Below, one piece after another: positions 20,201 to 28,600 of a stretch of DNA of 64,000 nt; position 1 is the first letter of the stretch, and the number at the start of each line of letters is the position of its first letter. This stretch comes from Paludibacter sp. (GTDB taxonomy: Bacteria; Bacteroidota; Bacteroidia; Bacteroidales; Paludibacteraceae): positions 62,001 through 126,000 of the forward strand of contig JAQTUE010000010.1 of assembly GCA_028710415.1 (NCBI GenBank). Direction: 5' to 3'. The notes below the pieces were generated by a model, which was not told the origin of the DNA, ran no database searches, and was given only the letters and a program-made list of their open reading frames with translations. Both the position numbers and the translations under genes were made by a program.

Positions 20201-20654
20201 AAAGCTTATTGACCGGGTTGCAAGTGATGGCACTACCTTAATTATAGTCGAAAATGCGGATACCTGGATGGATTTGATTGCTAAAAATACCAAAGCTACC
20301 TATTCAGGCAAGTTTCAGATTGGAACAGCCTGGCTTGGGGGCGTTCATTTTGTAAAACAACACCCATTGTTCAACGGACTGCCCACGAATATTGGAATGA
20401 ACTGGCCTTACCAGGCTGTGGTGAAAAATGGTGGAGAGCGCTACGGTCTTGAAGTTGAAGGTGAGGAATTTGTTGCCGGAGCATACCATTGTTTTCCAAT
20501 GAAAATAGGTACTGCCGTTGGCATAATACCTTGCGGCAAAGGTAAAATCATATTTTCAACACTTGATATTTGCGGAAACTTAGCTTCCAAAGAGTCCCCG
20601 GCAACTGTAGCACGAAAATTGTTATGCAACTTTATAGAATATACCGGTAAATAA
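17283..20654 (+). CDS. GH2 glycoside hydrolase with C-terminal PA14-like and amidotransferase-like regions
   Basis: A 1123-residue protein with a signal peptide to about LQAQN. The GH2 arrangement is sugar-binding domain (about 30-205, WWFRTVHIP), Ig-like domain (about 210-315) and TIM barrel (about 320-600). The acid/base is Glu 446 in FNLINEAGP and the nucleophile is probably Glu 543 in VFFGEEGA. C-terminal to the barrel lie an Ig-like stretch, a PA14-like region (about 885-985, YFLELQASGFAKLILNG) and a last region (about 990-1120, HPLFNGLP, GKGKIIFSTLDICG) that resembles the ThuA/class-I amidotransferase-like end of some bacterial GH2 and GH42 proteins. GH2 includes beta-galactosidases and beta-glucuronidases, both plausible on pectin side chains. 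It probably shares an mRNA with the PL10 gene. Confidence 0.85.
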   Translation: MQKLLKISFLLCLTSLFALQAQNRIETNLSGKGWKLWYDKNASWKDEVLYLPGTNITSIQTALPTGGWNSLNTATNVSVPGTVEEYLQEKPGPDGDFSGVSWWFRTVHIPNSALTNKLLLRFESARYRSEVFINQKLVGYDLTGNTPFEVDISDYAKPGETVQLALRITDPGGNYDWRDGDVIKWGKYKVPGSHAFGGITGRVKLISCAPVYVNDIYVQNTPAITEVHPQITIVNSSKKEIVRNIVVRVVEKKNPFTEISSQEIKSVRLKPGENLIPVKISAPGAKLWDIENPNLYVCKVSISDGKKTFDEDNKIFGFRWFEPTGQGTDAMFRLNGKRIVLRTAISWGYWPINGIYPTEEMAEKQIRTAKSMGLNMLSFHRCIGFSVVLEKADELGLLYYEEPGNYRSGQNPENPFAHTLMHEKLMRMVKRDRSHPGLVMFNLINEAGPVSNEQLKVHISDILDAHKLDPTRTFTRTSAWCRTEENEQARIHVRPNDTTVYWNGWYDFHHAGGPAVWNQDLYKSPTDYYNYTANKKDIVFFGEEGAISTPPRLEKIKAALNVSPNKGWDGAMYLDWFNSFDSFLNRKNLHSSFPTVDALTVAMGNISIEHQGRKIETIRLDNYTDGYAINGWESEIVENHSGVVDCFRNLKGDTALIAWYNQPLYVAVKVRNQIVETKDKLVTDFYIINEKNLRGVHKLSITVKDPSGKGIFSKEVTTTIAGGDVFGQLIAEGIEIPGTVVGGLHSIDVTLADNSGNVKAIGHEQYLAVDWRSDKINGSGAVWEHNDVLKNFLTKDKDHAVTGYSNGAGPLDWVVVSRPPTGTVLSLVPAEQFVTKDGKHGVTVSFYKDADFQDKIAQRTDNDINLNVPMGATPDHSVTTTEKYNIRWETQIIPVRDGAYFLELQASGFAKLILNGETMINFIKNSGGREKILLNLTKGKPVTVCISMNQIKNADGKCRLQWSAPEVNPADPQKLIDRVASDGTTLIIVENADTWMDLIAKNTKATYSGKFQIGTAWLGGVHFVKQHPLFNGLPTNIGMNWPYQAVVKNGGERYGLEVEGEEFVAGAYHCFPMKIGTAVGIIPCGKGKIIFSTLDICGNLASKESPATVARKLLCNFIEYTGK

Positions 20655-20878
20655 TAATTAATTATCCCTTTTCACAATAACTTGTAGATATAACCGGTAA
20701 AGGAGTATCATGAGAAATGTAAACAGTGTTATCACGAATATGATTTAGAAAATATAAATCAATATGATTTAAAAAAAGTAGAATGCTTAAAATATATTCG
20801 TCATTAAACAGGATTCTATATGTTCGTTTGTCAGGAAGTAACCGGCTTTATTTCGAAGGCTGAAACCTTCACGTTACT

Positions 20879-21061
20879 GTGAATTTTCTTTGCGCCCTTG
20901 ATACATACTCCTTCATTCAGGATGTTAAGCCTGCAAAGAAGATCATCGACATTGATGGCGAAAATGCCTCGATGAATACATTCAATACAACCGAAAATAA
21001 TCAAACCAGTGTTGTTGGCCTGCGATTGTTATTCAAAATGATGAAATGGGCAGAGAAATAA
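20879..21061 (+). pseudogene. Possible gene remnant in the gap between GH2 and CE8
   Basis: A 60-codon frame starting GTG, with good coding character only in its C-terminal part (KKIIDIDGENASMNTF, then SVVGLRLLFKMMKWAEK). There is an in-frame stop shortly upstream and no secretion signal. It lies in a 543-bp gap otherwise without genes. I do not recognise the family. It may be the tail of a lost enzyme of the locus, or noise. The remaining gap shows only the promoter listed separately. Confidence 0.25.
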
Positions 21062-21092
21062 TTGAAAATTTAATTTAGTTGTACTATCTTTG
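21061..21092 (+). promoter_or_regulatory. Candidate promoter of the CE8-esterase operon
   Basis: TATCTTTG at 21085-21092 matches the TAnnTTTG box, with ATTG (one base off TTTG) 20 bp upstream at 21061. The start codon is 105 bp downstream, leaving an A-rich leader. Confidence 0.45.
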
Positions 21093-21197
21093 ATTTACAG
21101 TTCCATTTCTATTTTTAGATAGTTGCATCTACGAAAATAAATAATAGAATTTATTACTCTTCAGAATTTTACTTATAAAAAATAAACAATTTATAAA

Positions 21198-22265
21198 ATG
21201 AAAAGGTTCACTTTTATTTTAATGTTCTCGTATTGTATTATGTTGAACATCACTGCAATAAACCGGCCCTTCCATGCCAATATTGTTGTTGCATTGGATG
21301 GAACCGGAGATTATATCAAAATTCAGGATGCCATTAATGCAGTACCCTCAAACAGTTCCGTTAGAACATTATTATTTATTAAGAACGGCTTATACAATAC
21401 GGAGAAATTAATTATCCCTGCCGATAAAAAGAATATCACTTTTCTGGGTGAAGATCGTGATAAAACGATTGTCAGCTATCATATTTACGATTGCAAGGAA
21501 GGCGGGCCTAACAACAAATGCCCTGCTGAAGATGTTGCCAAGTGGACTGGGGACGTGATCAGGACTTCAGCAACTTTAACAGTCTATGGTGACGGTTTCC
21601 ATGCTGAAAACATTACTTTCCAAAATACGGCGGGTGCAGTGGGACAAGCCCTGGCTATCACAGTCTGTTCCGATAAGAATATATTTACCAACTGCAGTTT
21701 TTTGGGTTATCAGGATACAATGTATCTCATGACTGCCGGCAAACGAAGCTATTTCTATAATTGCCTGGTGAAAGGCCGGACTGATTATATATACGGAGCC
21801 GGCATTGCCTATTTTGATGCCTGTGAAATCCGCAGCTTTGGGGGTGGCTGGATTACTGCACCTTCTACACCTCAGGATCAGCCTTACGGTTATGTTTTTT
21901 CCAATTGTAAACTGACATTTATTACAGGCAGCCCCCGTCCAAAAGATGATACAACTAAAATAGCCTTGGGTCGTCCATGGCATAACTATCCAAAAGTTGC
22001 CTGGCTGTATTGTGATATGTGCAAAGAAATCAATCCTCTTGGCTGGCCTACTACCTGGCACATGGAATATGCAGCTACCATTACGGATCTTCATTTATAC
22101 GAATACAAAAATACAGGTTCAGGTGCATCCATGAATAACAGGGCTAAATGGGCCGGACTTCGTGCACTTACAGATAGTGAAGTGAAAGACTATTCAGTAA
22201 TAAAAGTAATGGCAGGCGCTGATAACTGGAATCCGTTGAAAGATATAGTAAGAAAGAAGAAATAA
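21198..22265 (+). CDS. Pectin methylesterase (CE8)
   Basis: A 355-residue single-domain pectinesterase with a signal peptide to about ITAIN. The start is VVALDGTGDYIKIQDAI, the usual first strand of CE8. Active-site blocks are ENITFQNTAG, GYQDTMYL (first Asp), GRTDYIYGAG (second Asp) and IALGRPWHNYP (Arg). An insert containing several Cys (DCKEGGPNNKCPAEDV, about residues 93-108) may form a disulfide loop near the cleft. No T9SS tail, so the enzyme is expected in the periplasm. It is followed after 7 bp by an esterase gene, which indicates tight co-transcription and a joint role in removing methyl and acyl groups. Confidence 0.95.
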   Translation: MKRFTFILMFSYCIMLNITAINRPFHANIVVALDGTGDYIKIQDAINAVPSNSSVRTLLFIKNGLYNTEKLIIPADKKNITFLGEDRDKTIVSYHIYDCKEGGPNNKCPAEDVAKWTGDVIRTSATLTVYGDGFHAENITFQNTAGAVGQALAITVCSDKNIFTNCSFLGYQDTMYLMTAGKRSYFYNCLVKGRTDYIYGAGIAYFDACEIRSFGGGWITAPSTPQDQPYGYVFSNCKLTFITGSPRPKDDTTKIALGRPWHNYPKVAWLYCDMCKEINPLGWPTTWHMEYAATITDLHLYEYKNTGSGASMNNRAKWAGLRALTDSEVKDYSVIKVMAGADNWNPLKDIVRKKK

Positions 22266-22272
22266 TTAAGCC

Positions 22273-23190
22273 ATGAAAAAACAAATCTTATTTTTTGCAG
22301 CCATAATGTTCTGCACTATTTTGCATGCCCAGCAGGTCATATCCCTTTGGGAAAAAGGGAAAATGCCAAACAGCAAAGGTTTGCCTGTTACCGACAGCAT
22401 TGCTAACGAACGGCAATATGTGGTTGCTTCCCCGAACATAGAAGTGTATACCCCTTCAAAAGAAGAAAACCGTGGCTTTGCAGTGCTGGTTATTCCAGGG
22501 GGTGGATATGCCCGGTTGGCATATGTGGTGAGCGGTTCCCAGATAGCAAAATATATCAACAGCATCGGTGGTACTGCTTTTGTGTTGAAATACCGCTTGC
22601 CTGTCTCTCCTGATTTAAAACAACGTGAAATAGGTCCCTTGCAGGATGGTCAGCGTGCCATAAAAATGATCCGGTCGCTTGCTGCACGGTATGGGTACGC
22701 ATCGAATAAAATCGGTGTATTCGGTACTTCTTCCGGTGGTCATCTGGCTTCTTCACTGGGCGTTTATACCGAAGATTTTACAGAAGTAAAGGACTCCCTG
22801 TACAGCTATTCGTATAAGCCGGATTTTCTGGTACTTCTCTCTCCGGTCATCACCCTGGCTGATCCCTATGCTCACAAAGGTTCCCGTGAAAACCTGTTGG
22901 GTAAAAATGCTTCCCCCGAACTGGTTAATCGCTTTTCAACCTATCTGCAGGTAACCCCCCAAACACCTCCAACCTTGCTGTTTCATGCCAACGACGATAA
23001 AAGCGTTCCTTCACTCAACAGCGTTTTCTTTTATACTGCCCTCCGGGAAAAAGGGGTAGATGCCTCGCTTCATATCTTTCCTCACGGCGCCCATGCTATT
23101 AACCTGACCAAAAGCCCTGGAACAACTGCACTCTGGATGCCAATTCTGGACTGCTGGTTGAGAGAGATGGGAATCTATGATGTGAAATAA
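22273..23190 (+). CDS. Secreted alpha/beta-hydrolase, acetyl-esterase type
   Basis: A 305-residue protein with a signal peptide ending HAQQ. The fold is visible in order: VLVIPGGGYARLAY (oxyanion HGG-like element, here PGGG), the nucleophile elbow FGTSSGG with Ser 153, a probable Asp in LLFHANDDKSVP, and His in FPHGAHAINL. This matches the axe/BD-FAE-like group of bacterial carbohydrate esterases. Known members deacetylate xylan or pectin fragments; here I infer acetyl removal from pectic oligosaccharides because it is coupled (7-bp gap) to a CE8 pectin methylesterase. The location is likely periplasmic. Confidence 0.82.
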   Translation: MKKQILFFAAIMFCTILHAQQVISLWEKGKMPNSKGLPVTDSIANERQYVVASPNIEVYTPSKEENRGFAVLVIPGGGYARLAYVVSGSQIAKYINSIGGTAFVLKYRLPVSPDLKQREIGPLQDGQRAIKMIRSLAARYGYASNKIGVFGTSSGGHLASSLGVYTEDFTEVKDSLYSYSYKPDFLVLLSPVITLADPYAHKGSRENLLGKNASPELVNRFSTYLQVTPQTPPTLLFHANDDKSVPSLNSVFFYTALREKGVDASLHIFPHGAHAINLTKSPGTTALWMPILDCWLREMGIYDVK

Positions 23191-23312
23191 TGAATACCCT
23201 TTTGGTTTTTGCAGGAATTAAACTCCCGGAAGGAGAAAATATGCCCTTTTATATTCACTGAAAATTGATCGCACTGGGTTTAATATAAATAAATATTCAA
23301 TCAATCCCTGTG

Positions 23313-23367
23313 TGATAATCCGATAAATAAAGGAGTAAGGTGAGTTTTATCCGCTGGCGGATTATCA
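23313..23367. other. Inverted repeat in the leader of the second beta-helix gene
   Basis: TGATAATCCG and CGGATTATCA form a perfect 10-bp inverted repeat separated by 35 bp, upstream of the candidate promoter. It could be an operator or a terminator stem for the esterase gene; there is no T run. The rest of 23191-23490 shows nothing else. Confidence 0.35.
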
Positions 23368-23420
23368 AATAATCCACCTTTTAAACCAATTATTCCAACA
23401 TATCTTTATTCCAGACTTAT

Positions 23421-23428
23421 TATATTTG
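23421..23428 (+). promoter_or_regulatory. Candidate -7 box of the second beta-helix gene
   Basis: TATATTTG matches TAnnTTTG 63 bp before the ATG. There is no clear TTTG 19-21 bp upstream. Confidence 0.4.
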
Positions 23429-23490
23429 TCATACTATTTCTTAATAGTTCAACTTCAATAAATTCCACAAATTTAAAAACCAGTATTATC

Positions 23491-24732
23491 ATGAAAACAA
23501 AAATTTTACTCTTTTCTGCATTTCTTTTAATGGCAACTTGTTTTGCTAAAAGTACTGAATATGTAGTGCTTACATCTGCTGATTTAGCTACTCAAGTTGC
23601 TGCGGCAGTAGATGGTGATGTTATCATTTTGGGTCAGTCAGACACGGAATATGCTCAGACTGCTCTTACAGTTACCAAAAGAATTACCATTAAAGCTGCT
23701 AGTGGCCTCGCTAAAAAACCGGCTGTCAAGCTTGGAATTATACTTAAGAATGGTAGCTCTATCCGTCTTGAAGGAATACAATTCTATTATGATGCACCGG
23801 GTACAACACCAGGTACGGACAGTAAATATGGGATTCAGGCTGTAGCCGAAGTGGCAACCATTGATTCTATCAAATTAATCAACTGTGAAGCTTTAAACTT
23901 CGGACGTGGGCTAATACGGGCTGATAATACAACCTTAATTGCTACTATTGGTCAGATTGTAATCGACAATTGTATTGTGAGCAATGCAAGCTCAGTAAGC
24001 AGTGGATATGCAACAATCGGATTGAAAACAGCTAAAGTTTCAAATATAACGATTAAGAATTCTACATTCATCAATGGACTTGGAGGTGTTGTTTACTCGG
24101 AAGATGCCACTACAGTTGCCAATGTACTGATTGATCATGTGACAATCTACAACTGCGACAAAATAGGAAATAAACCGATTATTGGACTTAGATCACCAGT
24201 TGGTTCTACGATTTCAGTTACAAATAATATCCTTTATTTTCATGGTATTACTACTGCTCCTGCTGATACGATGACTAATAAAGCAATTGATTTTGCTCTT
24301 TCAGCTGGCGCATTGACATTAAATAATTCAATAGTTTTACCGCACCAGTTTACAAATAAAGTAGTAAAACTGATTTTGCCAGACAACACTTCTACCCTTT
24401 GGACAGCATTCAATACAGTTACTGTTGATTCGTTGTCAATGGATGCAAGTTATAAAGTAACGACTTATCCTACACAGCTAAACACAATTGGCGATCCACG
24501 TGGATACATAGTAAAATCTGCTGTCATTTCTCCTGAAATGTCTTCTACCGTAATTTCATACAATGGAACAGAAATTTCAATAAACGAAACCAGGGATATT
24601 AACATTTACAGCGTTACAGGTAATTTATTAAGATCAGCTAAAAAAGCAAATGTACTTTCAGTAGCTAATTTGCCTAAAGGCATTTATTTAGTAAAAGCAG
24701 GTTCTGCAGTTCAGAAATTTATGATCAACTAA
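23491..24732 (+). CDS. Secreted beta-helix protein resembling DUF4957/DUF5123, paralogue of 9440-10675
   Basis: A 413-residue protein with a signal peptide ending CFAKS. Its beginning (VDGDVIILGQSDTEY, then ITIKAASG and LGIILKNGSSIRLEGIQF) is a typical first turn of a parallel beta-helix. Repeated turns follow, such as IKLINCEALNFGR, IVIDNCIVSN, ITIKNSTFINGLGG and VLIDHVTIYNCD. No catalytic signature is seen. The end (DINIYSVTGNLLRSAKK, LPKGIYLVKAGSAVQKF) is strikingly similar to that of the paralogue at 9440 and reads as a short T9SS-like sorting tail. It stands alone between a candidate promoter and a terminator, and is the last gene of the first pectin block. Confidence 0.75.
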   Translation: MKTKILLFSAFLLMATCFAKSTEYVVLTSADLATQVAAAVDGDVIILGQSDTEYAQTALTVTKRITIKAASGLAKKPAVKLGIILKNGSSIRLEGIQFYYDAPGTTPGTDSKYGIQAVAEVATIDSIKLINCEALNFGRGLIRADNTTLIATIGQIVIDNCIVSNASSVSSGYATIGLKTAKVSNITIKNSTFINGLGGVVYSEDATTVANVLIDHVTIYNCDKIGNKPIIGLRSPVGSTISVTNNILYFHGITTAPADTMTNKAIDFALSAGALTLNNSIVLPHQFTNKVVKLILPDNTSTLWTAFNTVTVDSLSMDASYKVTTYPTQLNTIGDPRGYIVKSAVISPEMSSTVISYNGTEISINETRDINIYSVTGNLLRSAKKANVLSVANLPKGIYLVKAGSAVQKFMIN

Positions 24733-24758
24733 CGATTCGTATTTTTTACTCTTTTCTC

Positions 24759-24802
24759 AATAGCCTGACCTTGATTCTTATCATGGGTCAGGCTATTTTG
24801 CG
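24759..24802 (+). terminator. Rho-independent terminator
   Basis: AATAGCCTGACC and GGTCAGGCTATT form a perfect 12-bp stem followed by TTTTG, 26 bp after the beta-helix gene stop. Confidence 0.8.
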
Positions 24803-24970
24803 TTATGCCAGGGAGATGATCATATTCCTTTTATAATTACTTGATAGTGTGCACGAATCCATTTAGGACCCTGATTGAAAAGGAAAAAACAGTATGATCC
24901 ATGTTCCCCTTTTTGAAGTTTTTTTGAACAGCCCCGCTTCTCAAACCGCTTTGGATTTGGTTTTAGTATA

Positions 24971-25096
24971 GAGGGGGTTGGTTGAGGGTTGGTAGGGGGT
25001 TGGTTGAGGGTTGGTAGAGGGTTGGTAGAGGGTTGGTTGAGGGTTCATTGAGGTAAAGCCCTCTGAACCCTCAACCAACCTTCTACCAATCCCCTC
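24971..25096. repeat. G-rich minisatellite folding into a long hairpin (copy 1)
   Basis: About 80 bases on the plus strand are near-tandem 11-mers of the form GGTTGAGGGTT and GGTAGAGGGTT. They are followed by a short AGGTAAAG spacer and by the complementary tract CCCTCAACCAACC with CTACCAATCCCCTCT. The last three or four left units pair with the right arm in a stem of roughly 38 bp; the other left units are surplus. A second, related element lies at 46060. The position is between the convergent ends of the beta-helix gene and the HTCS gene. No coding capacity. Confidence 0.85.
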
Positions 25097-25164
25097 TGAA
25101 GATAAAACAAGTCCAGACTGAATTCAAAGGGTTGTTTTTTAATGATTATAGAAAACATAAAAAA

Positions 25165-25208
25165 TGCAGGGATAAAAAAGTAATGGATTTTACTTTTTTA
25201 TCCCTGCA
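25165..25208. terminator. Perfect 19-bp stem-loop in the convergent gap
   Basis: TGCAGGGATAAAAAAGTAA and its exact complement flank a 6-nt TGGATT loop. The stem contains A- and T-runs on either strand, so it could work as a bidirectional terminator between the pectin block and the HTCS gene, or be the core of a small mobile repeat. Confidence 0.5.
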
Positions 25209-25232
25209 GGATCGTTTTTCATTCCGTCGATA

Positions 25233-25269
25233 TAATCCGGGTTTAATCAACGTTTACAATCCCGGATTA
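25233..25269. other. Second short stem-loop
   Basis: TAATCCGGG and CCCGGATTA form a 9-bp inverted repeat with a 19-nt loop, just after the 19-bp hairpin. It may belong to the same element. Confidence 0.4.
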
Positions 25270-25357
25270 AGTTTATCCATGGAAAGGTATTCCGGAAGAA
25301 AAGAAGAAAAATCAGGAGTTTAGTAATTTAAAGTGTTTAATGATACATTTTGAGCTT

Positions 25358-25468
25358 TGACCCCCTAACCCCAAAAGGGGGCATTAAGACGCGGTATTTG
25401 AATAATTGATAATACTAAATCGCTCCTAAAGATCCACTCTTACGCCCCCCTTGGGGGTTGGGGGGTCA
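25358..25468. repeat. Pair of inverted C-rich palindromic repeats
   Basis: TGACCCCCTAACCCCAAAAG (from 25358, ending in five G) and, inverted, CCCCCCTTGGGGGTTGGGGG followed by GTCA (to 25468) flank about 60 bp. Each half is itself a hairpin with C and G runs. The overall arrangement is of two mirror-image REP-like units. No gene. Confidence 0.7.
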
Positions 25469-25601
25469 GGAATTAAATAGTTTCAGAAATAGTCAGATTA
25501 GATATTTAACAAACTTATTAATAATTATTACTGATTATTTAAGACTGTAAGAACTTGAAAAAACGGTTATAAATGGAAGCATTATTTTTGTTTCGGGAAT
25601 T

Positions 25602-28600
25602 CTATTCACTGACTGGCAAATCGCTGCATTTATCCTTGTATTCACGGGGACTGACTCCAAATTTTTGTTTAAAGCAGCGGCTAAAATAACGTGGATCGTT
25701 TATACCCACCATGTAGGTTATTTCGCTAAAGTTATATTCGCCGGACTCAATCAACTGGGCGGCTCTTTGAATCCTTACCTCTTTCAGGAATTCGATAGGG
25801 GCCAGTCCGGTGAGGCTTTTTAACTTCTTGAAGAAAGCAGAACGGCTAAAGCCAATGTACAAAGCAATGTCTTCGATGGTGAGTTCAGATTTGTCTATAT
25901 TTTCTTCGATGTACTTCATGATTCTCTGTATAAACAGATCATCCTGTGACACCACATTTGGTTTTGTGGGCGAAATAACCCCACTGGTAATCGAAGAGCG
26001 GTACAGTTCCTGCAGTTGTTTACGCAGTTTGAGCAGGTTTTCAATGCGCGCTTCCAGATAAGCAGAACTGAAAGGCTTGGTGATATAATCGTCGGCACCC
26101 TGTTGCAAGGCTTCAAGTTTGCTCTCCATGTCAGTTTTAGCGGTAAGTAATACTAACGGGATATGGCTGATTTGAATGTCTTCCTTTACTGCTTTGGCAA
26201 GTTCCAATCCGTTCATCTCAGGCATCATTAAATCGGTAATGATTAAATCGGGGATCATGGATTTGATTAATACGAGTGCTTCTATTCCATTCTCAGCCTC
26301 CAGGATCTCATACTTGTTTTTCAATACGGTTTTAAGGAAAGTCCGTAATTCCGCATTATCTTCCACTATCAAAATAGTCTGTTGTTCCTTTGTCACGGGT
26401 TCAACAGGTTCACGTATAAATTCTTCTTCAACAGATTCATCTGCTTTGATGTTTTTATCATCTGCCTTACTGTCTTGAATACGGAATTCCTCATTATCGG
26501 AATAATGGGCATGTCCTTTCAGGAAGAGTACTTTAAATTCAGACCCTATTCCCGCTTCACTTTCCACTTCAATCTGGGCATGATGCAGTTCAACCAATTC
26601 TTTGGTGAGCGATAGCCCGATACCGGTGCTTTGCTGGAAAGACAAATTCTGTCCCGTCATGCTTTCAAACCGTTTAAAGAGTAATTTTAACCGGTCCTTA
26701 TTCATGCCAATCCCACTGTCCTTCACGCTGATATTTACAGTGTCTGCCACTTCCAACACCAGCACTTCAATCGAATTGCCTGTGGCGGTAAACTTGAATG
26801 CGTTTGATAACAGGTTGTAAATGATTTTTTCAAATTTATCTTTATCTACCCAAAGTATCGCATTATTACTTTCATCACTTATCCTGAATTTTATATTGCG
26901 TTCTTCGGCAAGCTTCGAAAAACTCTGGCAAATGTCGCTTACGAAGCTCCCGGTGTGGATATCTTCGATTAATAGTTTCATTTTATTGTTCTGGATTTTC
27001 CGAAAATCAAGAATCTGATTGATCAACCGCAACATTCTATCTGTATTTCGCTGTACCAGGGATAATTGTTCTTTCGCCGAATCAGACAGGTTCTCATTCC
27101 GGAGTATGTTCTCAACGGGGGATGCAATCAGGGTTAACGGAGTACGCAATTCATGGGATATGTCCGTAAAGAACCGTAATTTCAGGTTGGTAATCCTGTG
27201 TTCTACCTCCACATCTGTTTTGAGCCGGAAAATAGTAAACAGGATGTAGGCTGTTAACCCGGTCAATCCCAAAAAGAGGAGGATATAAAATAAAGTTCCC
27301 CAGATTGATTCCCAAAAGGAAGGCAGCTTTTCAATAATGACACTTCGTTCGTTGTTGACCCATACGCCTTCGGCGTTAGTGGATTTAACACGGAAAACAT
27401 ATTTGCCTTTTGGGATATTGGTGTACGTAGCTATGCGTTGATTGTGCACATAATTCCACTCTTTTTCGAATCCTTCCAGTTTGTAGGCATATTGAATGTT
27501 TAGTGGGTCGGCATAATCGAGTGCTGCAAAACTAATAGAAAAGATATTCTGTTCGTGTTTTAGTTCCAATATGCTGGTTTCGTCAATAACATTCATCAGA
27601 GGCGATCCTGTAACACCTACTTCCATGGTTTTATTGAATAACTGAAGCTGTGTCAGGATTATTTTAGGAGCGAAATTGCTTTTGTTGGCTTTCAGGGGAT
27701 TGAACATTACTAACCCTTCGGTAGTGCCATACGCCAATTCTCCCTGACGGGTATAGCATACCGTAGCTTCAATGAAACTATATGTGTCATTATTTAAGGG
27801 GTAATAGGAATCGAATTGTTCAGTATTTGGGCTGAATTTAACGATACCAGTTTGCGTGGAAAACCATATATTGCCTTTTGGATCTTCTTTTAAGGTAAAA
27901 ATCACATTGGATGGTGCCCCTGTATTTTCCATAAAGGACTTGAATTCAGGTTTTTTCTTAAGATTGAATTCCTGGTTCAGCACATTCAGTCCACCCCCGA
28001 AAATTGCCAGGTAAAGCTTTCCGTTCTTAGCCGGAAGAATGTAATGCACATCATTCCCTGAAATAGTCTTGGAATCTTTGGTGTCATGCGAATACCGGGA
28101 AAATGAAATGTCATCGGGGCGTAATTTGTTGTTATTGAAAGCTATCATGCCACCGGTGGTACCTACAAGCATTCGTCCTTTTGAGTCTTCCGTAATAAAC
28201 CTGGTCCTGGAACACGGGTTGATCGGATAGTTTTTCAGTTTATTCCTGAAACTGATAAAGCGTACTTTCCCATCCTGATTTTCGAGCAAATTAATGCCAC
28301 CTCCGTATGTAGCTACCCAAATACGATGCCAGTGATCCTCGAAAATAGAATAGACATTGTTTGAGCTAATGCTGTAAATGTCATCAGAATTGTATTTATA
28401 ATTGGTAATTTTAAATTTTATACTTTTCCCGGCACTATTTCTTTCCAGTTTATACAATCCGTCGCCTTTAGATCCTAACCAGATGGTCCCGTTCATATCG
28501 CTCGAGATGTTGTAGATGGAAGCTTTGAGAGGTTTCGAGCTATTGATACTTCCATCTGCACCCAATTCGCCGATTAACTTCATGGTATTATCAAATATGG

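Noticed and set aside
21576..22094. A 172-codon minus-strand frame inside the CE8 gene
   Set aside because: Shadow frame opposite conserved CE8 motifs.
24971..25096. Telomere- or origin-like G-rich sequence
   Set aside because: There is no dnaA box cluster, AT-rich unwinding element or replication gene nearby; the complementary arm makes a hairpin repeat more likely.
25132..25323. A 63-codon gene in the convergent gap
   Set aside because: It runs through the perfect 19-bp hairpin and the second stem-loop, and its protein has no natural composition.
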